NCBI GenBank assembly: GCA_016858145.1
Contig: JAEHOE010000079.1
Coordinates: forward strand, 186,001-250,000
Length of the DNA: 64,000 bases
DNA from: Edaphochlamys debaryana
Lineage: Eukaryota > Chlorophyta > Chlorophyceae > Chlamydomonadales
Direction: 5' to 3'
Shown here one piece after another: positions 12,008 to 24,577 of this stretch. Within the stretch, counting starts at the first letter, position 1. Every line of letters begins with the position of its first letter. Below the pieces are notes generated by a model. That model was not told where the DNA came from, ran no database searches, and worked only from the letters and a program-made list of their open reading frames with translations. The translations under genes and the position numbers were made by a program.

Positions 12008-14516
12008 CTTCTTTGGAGTAATGACAGTACATGCAGCAGTATGCAGGGCTGGCCATGAAGGGCCGGCCCAGTCCACCTCGGACGTACGGCAATTCGGTCG
12101 ACGCGTACGGCATTCTGCGGTCGACGTACGGCATTCGGTCGCGCTGTGTGGCAAAGAACACGTCGAACGCAATCTGATCCCCACTGCGCCACAACGCATG
12201 GCGCTTCACTCTCTCTCTGCTGATGGAAACGCCCCTGGAAACAGAACGACGCGACCGTCTCCGCCGCTTCGCCGGCTCCCGGCTGGCCGGTCGCTCACGG
12301 GCGTCACTCCCGGCTGGCGCATTCCCGGTCATTTCACTTTGTCATCGGCACGCGCCTTAACGCAACGAACCGAAGCGTTCGTCAGACTTCACATTGGCGT
12401 CCGAGCGAACGTACTACGCGCCCAGCCCTTGGACCTGCCCGGCATACACGCGCCCTCTCCACCTTCCCCACTCCCTACTCCAGAGTCGACCACTCCCCGC
12501 TCCCGCCTGCCGCCCTCCACATACCGTGCAGATTCATGCTAGCCTGCCTGTCCCCCCACACGGAAGCGATCATCACGGCACACGTCAACGTGCGTTACCC
12601 AGTCCGGACACCACCCCAGGGGTTGTCTATGACGTATGCAAACCCCAGGGATATTGTATCCCCGCACCATCCTGCAGTCACGTCAACCCTGCCGGGCTTG
12701 AGCCCGTTAGCCAGAGGCCGTTACCACTGCCCATCGGCAACAGCGAACACTCCAGCCCCCGAAGCCAATAAGGGGCCGACGCGTACCCCCAGCCAACGCA
12801 TGGTGTGCCACCAGAGTAACCGTTGGCCAGCTGCCATTGCTGCCGTCCCCTCTGCTCAGCCCTACTGCGTGGCCCCTGCGTCAGCACCGAGCAGTGCCCC
12901 GGCCCCCCAAACGCGGCCACCGGTGCTGGGCCAGGCCAAGGTCCTCATCACTCGTACCCTCCTCACTTGGGTAACCGCACGGCCTGCACGCCTGCGAAGT
13001 GAGCCTTGAGCGAGTTGGGGTTGGCCCAGGAGGAGTTGGTGTAGGCATCGTCCTCGTCCTCTTGGAGCTTCTACGGGCGGGGGACACAAGCCAGGAAAGC
13101 GTTACAACACATGGGCCACGTGCACAGTGGAGTGCAAGCGCAAGCTGGGTGAAGGCTTCGCGTGTAGTACGTGTCGCAGGCGACTTGGACAACCCCCGGA
13201 CAGCAACTACGGGAGCAACGAGCCCACTCAGCATGTCCGTCGGCGCAGTGTGTATGTAGCTGGGCGTCTGCTGTGTCTTCCCGGCGTGGAACGCCTCCCA
13301 CGTATCCGTAACCGGCCACGGCCCTGGGCCCCAGTGCCAGCACGCCAGCTCAGCACCCGTCCCACCTTCTGCTCCTCCTGCTTCTTGTAGTACCATGCCA
13401 TCATGGCCTTCTGCGTCTCCTGGTCCACGGCCTGCGGTCCAAACCAGCCGGGCATGTAGCAAATGCGGATCAGCAAGCGGTCCACAACTGCCTCCCCGTC
13501 CCCCGACCCTTCACCACGGCGCAATCCCTGGTGCCCTGCCGGCCCTACGGGAGTCCCCGGGGAGCCCCTTGCCGTGCTCACCGGCTCTCGCGACGGCGCC
13601 CCCTGCCCCTTCTTCTGCAGCTTGACCACCGCCTTGGTCTTCTCGTGCCGCCCCAGGTAGTCCGACAGCTTCTTCTCGGGCAGCATTTGCTTGCCCGCGA
13701 ACCACAGCGAGGCCACGTCAGCAGGGAGGTCGTCCGCGGCGTACTGTGCGCGGCGGTGGGTGGGTGGGGGGGCAGCGGGCGGGTAAGGGTGAGCGCCAAT
13801 AGCACAGCAAGAGCCCCTCCTACCCCCTGGAAGGAACCGTTTGCAGTGCGACCCAGGCCCGCGCCCAATGCGCTATGTGCCCACTCGGCCATCAGCGCGG
13901 TCCGACGCTCCCATCCCTGCCTCCTCGACCGTAACCTTGCCCTGCCGCACGGTCAAGCCCGTAATCCAGCTGTGAGCTGCAAGGGCGCGCCTCACCGAGG
14001 TCCCCGCCAGGTCCTCCCGGTCCTCCAGCGCCTGCCGCACGAGGTCCCACTCGGGCAGGCCCATGGGGTAGCAGATCATGACCGCGCCCCGCACGTTGTC
14101 CACCGCCTCCTGCAGCGCCTTCAGCGTGAGCGCCACCTTCTTCGCCACGTTGTCCTGCGTGGGCAGAGGCACGCGGGCGAAACCAACACACCGGTGAGGG
14201 CGGTTCAGTGGCCTGGTGTGAAGGCGAAGCTGGGAGCGTGCCGCCACGCGCCCCACGCATCTTGACGCCTTCCTGCTGTGCTTACGTCCCCTGACGCGTT
14301 CCTCACAGGCTTTGTCTCCTCGGTGCCAAACCACTGCCCCACACGTCTCACATACCTTGTGTGCCACCGCCACCGCCTCCTCCAGCGTCTTCACCAGCAC
14401 CTTGGCGACCTCGGGGTCACACGCTGCGCCCGGAACGAAAATGACCACCGTAAGCAGGCGGTAAGGTGCCTGGAATGGAGGACTCGAGCCCCCCTGGCAA
14501 TCCTCGTATGGTTGCC
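12008..14516. repeat. Right unit (B) of the tandem duplication
   Basis: Unit B matches unit A without the MITE. It spans the 3' flank and exons 3-7 of the intact CFAP298 gene, ending in intron 2. The A/B junction is at about 12000-12008, where both edges share GTTGCC/TTGTCTTCT-like sequence. The non-coding part, 12008-12962, shows no gene and includes the second copy of the 21-bp array. Confidence 0.9.
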
Positions 14517-15286
14517 GACCCTTCGGGAGTAAGGTCCATGCTAGAGCATGCCTTGTGAAGGGTTCTCCGGTCCAGCCCACCGGGTCCTCTTGCCCACCCT
14601 GCCCTCCTCCTCCCCACCCTGCCCTTCCAGCGTCGTGAAGGCCTCGGCCATGACCGCGGCGAATCAGCATCGCAGTTCACCGCACGACCCCATCAGGTTC
14701 AGCGATACCCGAAAGGGCGAGGGCTGTGCTAGTGGCGCAGAGACCAGGCTTCGCCGGTCCGGCCCCGGGTCCCAGCAGACCCTCGCTGCTTGCCCTGGCT
14801 CCCTGACTGCCTCTGAGGTACTCTCCGTCCCTCGTCTCGGTATGCACTCATCCAGCTTTGGCCCTCTCCACAAGCCCAAGGAAGGCGCCAGAGCCCACCC
14901 AAGCCTGTCAATCGGCCAGCCCGGGGGTTGCCTCACCGTTGCCGGTCCGCCGGCCAGTGGGGTCCTGCGTGTAGTGTGGCCCCTTCTCCACAGATGTTTC
15001 CTGGTACTGGTCGATCCCCTGCTGGTCTGGCCGCTTTGCTGGTCCAAACTTTGCTAGCTCCTCGCCCTCTGCCTTCAGGCGCTCGATGCGATGCCGCAGA
15101 TTGTGCACCTCCGCAAGCTGGCGTGTGACCTCATCAACGGTAGAGTTGACTGTCGTCTCGAATAGGAACTGGTCCAGATCGGACCGCTGCGAGCGGGGGC
15201 ACAGCTTGCTGAGAAAGCCTTCGAGAAGGACGTCGGGACGCGGTCGCTGAAAGCCCGCTCCGCACCTTCATGTGTAGAAGCACCAT
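12963..15286 (-). CDS. CFAP298: CFAP298 / Kurly (C21orf59, FBB18-type) ciliary protein
   Basis: Seven exons: 15286-15266, 15186-14937, 14423-14356, 14154-13996, 13743-13582, 13431-13366 and 13070-12963. They join in phase to 277 residues; human CFAP298 is about 290. Exon 1 codes only MVLLHMK, matching the family's N-terminal M-V-L-L-H-x-K. Other matches are the HNLRHRIERL region, DPTGRR, RGAVMICYPMGLP, EDLAGT, KKLSDYLG, GQGAPSREP and the C-terminal DDDAY..S.WA..N..LK.HF.GV. CFAP298 is a conserved cytosolic/ciliary protein needed for assembly of outer and inner dynein arms and for cilia-driven motility and polarity. The gene is head-to-head with the coiled-coil gene at 15726. It is the only complete copy in the window. 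Confidence 0.92.
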
Positions 15287-15725
15287 ACTTGCGAGTTTCG
15301 CTTGGTAAAGCTAAACACTGAGCGTGAAGCGAACGCAAGGATGGGTCCTGTCTGCGGTGTGTCGCAGTGGGGCAGTAAGCTCTCGTGTAAGTGCGCTTTG
15401 CAAGAGCAAGCAAGCTTGTAGGCAATATGCAAGTCGGTAGTCTCGGGCTTCGTCTTTTGGCGACCTGGCAGCGTTGACTCCATGCAAACGTTGACTTCAA
15501 TGCCAGTATCCAAGCGGGCTTCAGTTACTTCTCGCCTTCAGGACTCATCAAGCAGTGAAGCATTATTACAGCACACACTGCCTGGTCGGGATTGTTGTCT
15601 GCGCTTCAACATGCCCTCGCCGCGTGGCCAGCCCGAGCGGCCTGCGGCAAGCAGAGCCGGTCGGAATGCAGCTATATCCCGCCTAGGATAGATTACTTTC
15701 GCCTGCATACTTGACGCCAGACAGA
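15287..15725. promoter_or_regulatory. Shared intergenic region between CFAP298 and the CCDC57-like gene
   Basis: Only 439 bp separate the two divergent start codons, so both 5' UTRs and promoters must lie here. I found no clear TATA box and no match to the tubulin-type GCTCSAAGGC element. A bidirectional promoter is inferred from geometry and shared cilium/centriole function. Confidence 0.55.
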
Positions 15726-18700
15726 ATGGGCGACAGTTTGGAACAGCTGCACAGGCGGGAGCAGGAGCTGGCAGAGCTTCGCAGCAGAACGCTGCAGTCG
15801 CTGGAGCAGCAGGTGGGGATGGGGCGCGGGCTCGCGGGCCTGAGCGTCGCTGGGCCTGCTGGGTGCCACTGTCCGACGTCCGTGCCTTCGGTCACCCCGC
15901 GCCCCTGCCAGCTGTCCACCCGGGATGCGGAGCTGGCCGCTCTCACAGACCAGGTGCGTGACCTGCTATTACGCAGTTGCCTTCCCATCAGGATTGAGGA
16001 CGGGGGGTGCAAGCGGCAAGGCATCATCCAGCCCACGGTCACCACGAACACGCCCGGCCCTGCCGCTCTGCCCGCAACCCTTCCCCGCTCCCCGCCGACC
16101 CAGTTCGAGGTGCTCAAAGGGGATTTCACCTACAACCTGGACCTGCTTCGTCAGCGCGACGAGGAGCTGGCAGCCTATGATGAGGCGATGGCGCAGCGGC
16201 AGGCGGAGCAGGCGGCCCTGCAGGAGCGCGTGGCGGAGCTGGAGGCGATGGCTGGGGGCCTGCAGTCGGGTGGGGCGGGGCCACGGGGTGCGGCTTCGGG
16301 CATCCCAGTGCTCTGCTGAGTTACTCAGTGGGCTTTCCTGGACTCATGAAGTGACGGACTGCCCTTGGCATGGCGCGCAGAGGTGGCGTCGGCGCGCGCA
16401 GCTGCGGAGCAGGCAGGATTCGTCCTTGCGGCCAAGCGCAGCGAGATGGCGTCCCTGCTGGAGGAGGAGAGGCTGGGGCGGCAGGAGGCGCTGATGCGGC
16501 AGCGGGAGCAGGCGGAAGGGGCGCGGAGGTCGCTGCAGGTGGGGCCTGGGACTCTAGCCGGGTCCTGCCACACCATGCTTTTGCAGGCTGCCGCGCCTCT
16601 GGTCCCTGAGCGCTGCTCACCAGTACACTGTACTGTGCATGCCCCCGGCCGCAGCGGGAGCTAGAGGAGGCGCGGGAGGCGGCGGAGCGGCAGCGGCGGT
16701 CACTCAGTGCTGCCTTCCAGGCTCAGCTGACGGAGGCCACGGCGGCGCTGCAGGCTGAGCTGGACCGGGCACGGCAGGCGGGTGCAGGCATGAATAGGGC
16801 TGGGAGCAAGCGGGAAAACCAGGGCACCGGCTGGGTCACGTGGTGTGTGTTATGGGCTCAACAGCCGTGACCCGGACCGACACCGGAAGAGAGTTTTATG
16901 GCCCTTGCCTTGGTCCTCGCAGACAGCCGCTGCGTCGGCCCGAGAAGCCGAGCAGCGGCAGCACGAGCTAACGGAGGCGGGTGCGCGGGAGGCGACGCTG
17001 CGCCAGCAGGCTGAGGTGCGGGGGCCAACCAGCCAATGCTGCTTCTCCTCCCACACGCGGTGCAGCGGGACGGGGTTGCTTGAGCCCGTGCACGCTGAAC
17101 GGAGCACACCGTGGGGCGGTGCTAACGGCACCCCAGGGACTAGGCCCTCACGCATTCAACACCCGGCCTAAACCTCCTTGCCAACACGAACGACACCCGC
17201 AGGCCGCCAAGGCGCAACTGCGGGAGCGCGAGTGCGCGGTGAGGGCCCTCGAGTTGGAGCTGGACAACCGGGCCCGGGAGCACGACTCAGTGGTCCGGTC
17301 CCTCACGGCACAGGCCGCGGAGGCCCAGCACAAGCTCAAGGTGAGCGGGAGGGGTAGAGCACCGATGCAAGCAACAGTTTGGGCTTGCACTGCCGAAGTG
17401 GGGCTGGACACAGCAGGTGCGTTTTGGAGGCACCCATGCGGTTCCGCGCTTCCGCCCCTCAGGCTGCAACGGAGTCGTACGATGCCCACCGGTCTGAGCT
17501 GGCCGCGCAGCTGGCGGGCGCGCAGGCTGTGCTCGAGGAGCTGCGGGCGCAGTGCCTGGGAGACATACAGCTGTTGCAGGTGTGGCAACAGCCCGGGAAA
17601 GCCTCTGGGAGCAAGTGGAACCACGGCTGGGCAGGCAATCAAGGGTTGCCGTTTATTGTTTGGCAGCGCTCTGCTGCAGGTCGGGAAGTCCGAGTAGCTT
17701 TATGTTCCCTCTCACTGCAGAGACGTCACGCAGAGGAGGTGGCCGCGCTGGGGGCCAGGCTGGAAGCGGCAGCAGGTAAGGCGACCTTGAGCGGGACGGA
17801 TACACGTGTGCACGCCAGCGCGCTCAATAGGAGACATTCCATCAGGGGAGCCCAACTGTCCGTGCAACCCTCCCTGCTTCTGGCCCTGTGCAGGCCGGGA
17901 AATACACCTGGAGCAGGAGGCTCGCGAGCTGGCGGGGCAGCTGCGGGCTGCACAGGAGGAGGCGCGGTCCGCCCGGGCAGAGGCGGCCCGGAACGCGCAG
18001 GCTGCTCAGCAGGCAGGGGCTGATGCCCAGACCCTTCGGGACCGGACACGAGAGCTGGTGGGCGGGGTAGCAGGGCATGGCCGGGCTACTGGAAGACACC
18101 GAGTCAATCCGGACGCCGTGCGCGTGGAGACAGCTGTCCTTGGTGGTGGTGCCATGTGCAATGAGGCCTTGTGGCCATGGGTGGGGCTGGCTTTTTGATG
18201 TTGAGGCCTTGTGGTATCCTTGCGCCGCCCACACAGGAGCAGCTCCTCCGCGAGGCAGCTGACGACGGGGGCGAGGAGCTGCAGCGGCTGCGGGAGGAGC
18301 GGGCGGCGGCGCGCGAGGAGGCGGTGCAGCGGCGGAGGGAGCTGGCGGAGGCGCGGGTGGGCCACTGGCTGGGGCAGGCAGCACCCTGGCACCGGGGCTG
18401 GGGGAGTCAGGGCATGGGTGCACGAGTCAACGTGTCTTGTGGCGCCCTGTCCCTCAGGACCTGCTCGAAGCTGCTGCGGAGCGGGAGCGGGCGCTGCAGC
18501 GCCGGCTGAGTGGAGCGGATGCCGGCACCTCATCTGGTGTGGAGGTGGGTGTCGGTCCCGCTGCCTCATTCTGGGTTCTATACAAAGGGTGCCCGCGCAA
18601 CTGCGCCTCTGCTTCCCCCCGCCGCTTGACCGCAGCCCTCCTGGTCCTCTCGGTGTTCGTTGCAGGGCGGTACGAGCGGCCAGGCCGGCGGTGGCGCGTG

Positions 18701-21700
18701 GGGCTCCCGGCCACAGCCCAGCGCCTCTGCGACCGCCGCGGGCCTGCGCCAGCGCGCAGTCACAGCGGCGGCGGCTGCCGCAGCAAGCGAGCGCCGGTCG
18801 TCGCCAGGCCGCGGCCCATCACCTGGGCCCGCTTCCCCCGACCCCGCTGACCGGGCCCGAGGGGGCGACGTGGAGCGGAGGGGGGAGGTCGTGGGGGAGC
18901 CGCCTTCGCCGCCGCGCGCGCCTGGACCCGGGCGGCCTTCCGTGGGCTTCGTAGACGGCCCACAGCGGATGCCCTCGCTGTCAGCGGCACGCCCCGCGGC
19001 GCTGTCCCTCTCAGCCTACATGCAGGTGGGTCGGGTGGGGGGGGGGGCTCCTGCAGGTCATGACCTCGTGGTGGTCCCTGCCCCTGGGTGGGTCTTCCGA
19101 TCCCACACGCGGCCTATCCGCGATGGCCTGGTCCTCCTCTGTCCTAGTGCATCTCACGTGCATTCCCACTCGCTCAACCTGGAGAATGGTCGACTCCAAC
19201 CACCGGTACTAACCGTCATGTGCCCAACCGCCAACCGCCTGCAGGAGTCGCACGACTCCCTGCCCGACTTCAACGCCTCCCCGCTGCTGGACCTGCCGCC
19301 CTCGCCCCGCTCCTCGGCCTCCTTCTGGCTGGGGCCCTCGGGCGCGGGGCCGGCCTCGGGGGGTGGACAGCAGGCGAGTGCTTCTAGCACACATGGACTG
19401 GGTACGGGGAATGCAGCGCCGCGAAGGGACCCGATGCGATGCGGATCACCAGAGAGAAGTGGGGCTCCTCGCATGATTATACGGGTGGATATGGACTTGA
19501 TTCCGTCCTCGCTTGCCATGGCTCCTTCTCATTCACGAGGGAAGGTACCAAAGGGGAAGGTACCAAGCGTGCGGTCAACTCAAGCCTCCCCGCTTGCCGC
19601 GTGCAGGAGGGCGCCCGGCCCTGGAGCCCCGCGGCCGCCGCCGCGGCAGCGGCCGCAGCAGCTGCACGCGCCGGGCAGTACCTGCGCCACTCCAAGGAGG
19701 ACCTGGACTCCCTGCTCAGGTGGGCCGCCTGGGAGCCGGCTTTCTCTTTCTTCCCAGTTACGCCATGGAGCTGACACAAGCCAAGCCAAGCCAGATTACG
19801 CAGCCAGTTTGAGCATTGGCGCCAACGATGTGTACTCTCCTTGCGGTGCAATGTCGCAGGCCGGCCAACCGATCAAGGCTCGGTGGTCAGGGGGATGGCT
19901 CATCGCCCCCGGCTCAGCCTGGGCAGCAGGACGAGCCGCCACCGCCGGACGGCCGCGGCACACCGCCCGAAGGCGGCGCAGCGGCAGGCGGCGGTGGTGG
20001 GGCCGCAACCGGGTGAGCTGGCAGGGCCGGCAATACACCGGCACGAGGTCTCCTAGCGTGGCCTCGGGCACACAGGCTTCGGCGGGATGAGCGACTTGTT
20101 GCCCCTTGTCACGTTGAAACCCTTTGCTGCCGTACCCATCCTGTCAGGCCGGCACACGCAGAGCCCGACGAGGAGAACGCCCGCCTCCGCGCCACCCTGG
20201 CCGTGATGCGGAGCGAGATGGAGGCGCTCCAGGCGGCGGCGGGGGCGGCGGCGGACTCGGTGCTGGCGGCGCAGGCGGCAGCGGCGCATGCAGGCCTGGC
20301 GTCGCCGCTGTGGGGCCAGCCTGGCGGCATTCCGGCCTACAACGACGGGGGCGGCGGCGGAGGTGGCGGCGGAGGGTATCGCAGCCGTGGAGCAGGAGCA
20401 GGGGCGGGCGGGGCGGGAGGCGTGGGAGGCGTGGGAGGGCCGAGGGCAGACCAAGAGTACCCCGCAGCCGGGTATGCACCGCAGGGCGGCGAGTTGCGCG
20501 GGGTGGGGCCGGATGGCATTGAGGAGGATGCCTTGCGGGCAGAGCTGGACGAGAGCGACCGAGACCTGCAGCAGGTGAGCGCGCGTGGCGATGGTCATGC
20601 GGCTGCATCACGGCCACACAACGTCAACAACCGAAGCTCGCTCGGCTCCCAGCTGCATATCTGCACGACCCAGTGCGCTCCACTGCTCTTGCCCTCCGTC
20701 AACGGCTCTTCCTCTTTCACTCACTCGATGGCATCAGTATGACCCAGTTGCGTGTGTGGCTTTTCGTCTTCCCCACAGGCGCTGGAGCACAACGAGCTGC
20801 TGCAGAGGCAGCTGATGGCTTCGCGATCCGGCGGACAGGCGGCATCAAGCGCCGATGCGGGGGCCGGTGCGGGACCAGGGCCCGGGTCAGCGGCCACGGC
20901 AGCTGCAGCTGCAGCTGCAGCTGCGGAGCTGAACTTCCTAAGGCACAAAGTCCGGGAGCTCACCGCTGCCAACAGGTGAGTCTTTTCGCTGCCGGCGCTA
21001 TGAGACGTTGTTAGCTCCACTGTGCTACTATCCTGTGGCGAGAGTCTAAGACCTGCGGCCCTTGCCTGCGCTTCCTCTTCCCGCCAGGACCCTCCGGCGC
21101 CAGGCGCTGCGGTATCGAGCGGCGGCGGCGGCGAGTGCTGCCGTCGTGGCAGCAGGCGGTAGCACCGAGTCCACAGCGCCTGGCGGCCTCCAAACCAACG
21201 CCACCTCTACTGCACAAACTGGCGCCGCAGGCAGCGGGCCCGATCCCTCCCAACACCTGCCCCACCAACCACAAGCGCAAGCACGCGATCAGCCATCCCA
21301 GGAAACGGCGCAACAGCTGCAGCAGCTGCGGCTGGATCTGGACAGATCCAGGCAGCAGCTGTCGGCAGCTAAGGCCGAGAATGAACGGCTCATGGAGCTC
21401 AGTAGCGAGATGCGGGCGCAGAGGGACCGATACGCCATGCAGCTAAATGCACTGAGCATGGGCCAGGCGGCAGCCCTGTCCGGCCACGCCGAGGCAGGTC
21501 GAGGCGGGCAGGGGCCGTACACTGCCAGCCCGCAGCCGGCCAGCCCGCCGCGACACGGCGGCGGCGGAGCAGCGGCGGCGCTTTTGCAGCCGCCCGCGAG
21601 CCCCGTCAGCGTGTTGCTGCCCCTCTCGGCGGCGGGCGGCGGCGGTGTGTTCATGCGCCCGCAGCCCGACATGGGTGGTCTGCCCACGCCGTACGGAGTG

Positions 21701-22674
21701 CCGTACGGCGCGGCGCCGTACGGCATGGTCGGTGGTGGGGCTGGCGGCTTTCCGGCGGGCTTCATGGGCGGCTTGTCGTGGCCGGCTGTGCTGGCACCTG
21801 CCTCCTGGCTGGCTCAGCCGGACATGGGGGACGAGATGGCGGAGGCGGACGGCCGCGGGCGGACGCCTGGGCGTAGCCGCTCGCCCTCGCCGACCAGGTG
21901 CGGGTCTCAGGCTGGGGCTAGGGGGTGTGGGGCTCAGGCTGGGGCTAGGGGCCGATCTTCAACGTTAGGATGGCCACGAGCCACCTTTCGGGCTGTTCGG
22001 GCTGGCGACGGCGAACCCCGTGTTACCTTGCGGTGTGATCCTCACCTTGCTGGGTCCCGGTGGTTGTCTGAGCACTCCTGACCGTTGTGCTCCATCCCCG
22101 CAGGCGGCCGACGCTCACTCCCCGCTCCTCCTCGGCGTCGCCGCCCCGCCGCAGCCCCGGCGGCCAGGGTTACGGCGGCGGCGCCAACCGCCAACCGTCT
22201 CAGCGCTCCTTCATCTCATCCCTGGACTGGGCGGCCTCAACCGCCGCTGGCAACCGCCCCGTCACGACGCCTAACGCCTACTCATCTGCCGCCGCCAACC
22301 GCCCCGCAACCGCCGGGGCTGTAGGGGACCTGGACGCTTTGGCGGAGGGCCCGTCCGTCATCACAGTCTCAGCCGTGGCGCGCCCGCAACCAACCACAGG
22401 GCTCACTGCGACCGGCCGTGAGACGCAGTCCCAACGCGCTTCCCTGCGGGCGCTGCACCGACGGAGGGAGGCCGCGCAACAGCATCAGCAACAGGCGGCT
22501 GTAGCGGCAGCCAGCCTGCGGCAGCGTGTGCGGGGCTACAGCGTGGTACGGGACGAGGGCTCGACACCGGACGGAGGCGGGGCGGCGACGGCTAGCCCCA
22601 GGCCCGACCCCGACCCCGTCAGAAGCGCCCGCGCGGGCAACACCACAACCCTGACGTGGGGCCCCGACGTATGA
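15726..22674 (+). CDS. Long coiled-coil protein resembling CCDC57
   Basis: Twenty exons join in phase to 1369 residues: 15726-15812, 15912-15953, 16104-16269, 16381-16538, 16655-16777, 16923-17015, 17203-17340, 17463-17579, 17721-17775, 17894-18057, 18237-18356, 18458-18544, 18666-19025, 19245-19373, 19607-19719, 19860-20012, 20148-20574, 20779-20975, 21088-21897, 22104-22674. Exons 1-12 are almost pure Glu/Arg/Ala/Leu coiled coil. Two blocks recall human CCDC57: a 'L..DF.YNL..L..RD.EL..YD' segment in exon 3 and 'EEN.RLR.....MR.EMEAL' in exon 17. CCDC57 is a centriole/centriolar-satellite and microtubule-associated protein in animals. Later exons alternate Pro/Gly/Ala-rich linkers with short helices. 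Introns after 16777 and 19373 appear to use GC donors (CAG|GCGGGT, CAG|GCGAGT). Head-to-head placement with CFAP298 supports a ciliary/centriolar role. No TGTAA is seen near the stop. Confidence 0.72.
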
Positions 22675-24577
22675 CTGTGACGGGATGGGGGCGAACCCTG
22701 GGGGCAGCTTCATCTGTCGCCTGGCTGGGAACAGCGGATTGCGGGGGATGGCATTTACTCGTGCTAGTGATGAGAGTGCGGTGGGTTGGGGCGATGTGGG
22801 GTTGACAATCTTGACATGTGCATGCCGCCCGGTCGGTGTTGGACACTGTTCAGGGGGCGCGGCGCGCTGACATATGCGCGACACCGGGGGCTGAGCGTGG
22901 CGTGTGGAGTGCAGTACCTTACAGCGTGTGGCTGACTCGTGAGCATGAAACTCAGTTGCATAACAGGGAAGAGACCTGGAGATGGTCCCGGTAGGAGGGT
23001 TGCGGCTGTGGTGGCCGGCTCGGTGGAAAGGTGTTGGCTGACGTGGTTGGAGGCTGGTGCGAGGTCTGAGGGACGCAGATGCTCAGGCGCGGGTCCAATG
23101 TAGCAGACGGCCTCAAGCCGAGGCAGACGGAAACGCGAAGCAACCATTCGGGGACCCAAGTCGGCTGATGCAACCCGCCCACATGCCTCCTCCCCTTGAC
23201 CCTGCGAGTACGCCCCTCAACCACGTCAGCGCTTGCGCTACGCTTCGTTGATGTCATCTACCCTGCAAGTACAGTGCCCCCCCCACCTAACCCGCCTTTG
23301 CTTGCGGCTCGCGGCCTGGCCGATCACCATGCTGTGACCGCGCTCGGCGTGGACTCAGCCGGGGTGCGTCCGCCCCCGCAGAGCGCAGACTCCTTGCCGG
23401 CAAGGACGACATCTTTTTTACATACTTGGGATAAATGCCATTCCTTGAGGCATGGGACAAGTGGTCTCCAGGGACGGCTACGGTGCCCTGACATAAACGC
23501 TTCAGCAGTGCCCCTCAGTGCCCGTCAGTGTCCTCGCTTGCTTGCATGCGACTTGACACACCTGAACTGGACCGCGCGCTTGAAACTAGACACTGACACA
23601 CCCGCCCAGGCCGCCCTCCCGGCACCCACCCCGCCGCGTGACGTTTCACACCCGCCCCCTTCCAACCCTCCCTCCGCTTAGCTCCCCACCCACAAGCGCA
23701 CGAGCGCCACCAAACGCACACAAGCAATTGCTATATCCGCGCTTCAAAAGGCACGTGCCACCTGAAGGCATCAGGCGACGGCGCAAAGCCAGACTACAAC
23801 ACGCCACAACCCTCTCGGCAGGCTCCTCGCTTCCCACTCCTCTGCTCACTCCCCTCGCCCAGAACAAGCGCACGGCGGCCCCTTGCACCGGAGTGCGGCG
23901 CGCTTATACACACCCACCCCCGAAACCCCCATCTCTGCGACCACCCCAACCCTCTGAAACTCTCAATAAATGTGGCTGTTCCAGCCAGCGCCCCTTTCCG
24001 GAGCACGTATGACTAGGGATGACCCCCTGAGAGGGACTCTGGCCTCATCCTTAGCGTATCAAACCAGCAGCCTTACGGCCTGGCGACCTAAACCTATGAC
24101 AGTAACGAGACGTGCACATGCTGATGAGACCAGTCCTGCTTGGCATGCCCTAACCGGCGATTTGCACCGCGCACAACCTCCCTCCTGCCTTCACATAGAC
24201 TCAGGGCAGAATGATGGCCAACGCCGCGGCAACAGGGACATGGCCCATGGTTTCGCATGGTGGCGCATCCACCCTGAATGCATCACCCACGCGTCCTTCC
24301 TGCAATGACAAATCTTGTTGCAGCCGGCAGATAGCCGGCAACCGAAACATAGATAAGCTCACGGTTATTCCCTTTTATTTTATGACCGCAGGTCCCTTTC
24401 AGGGCCAGGGGCCGCGCTCCAGGCAGCGGCCGGCGAGGATAACCCGACCTGCCTATGGCTTAGATAAGCTGGGCCCAATGGCTGGGCCCTTACCAATGGA
24501 CGGGCTGAATCCGAGCCCAGCAAGTGGTTCCCTGCGCCCCGGGGCTGAAGCCCTGATTGGCACGCATGGCTGCGCGC
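22675..24577. other. Convergent intergenic region, no gene seen
   Basis: This stretch holds the 3' ends of the CCDC57-like gene (+) and of the secreted-protein gene at 24578 (-). TTACA at 23418-23422 and 22919-22923 gives minus-strand TGTAA signals that could end the latter, with a long 3' UTR. No plus-strand TGTAA follows the CCDC57-like stop. No domain-bearing frame or RNA gene was recognised. Confidence 0.45.
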
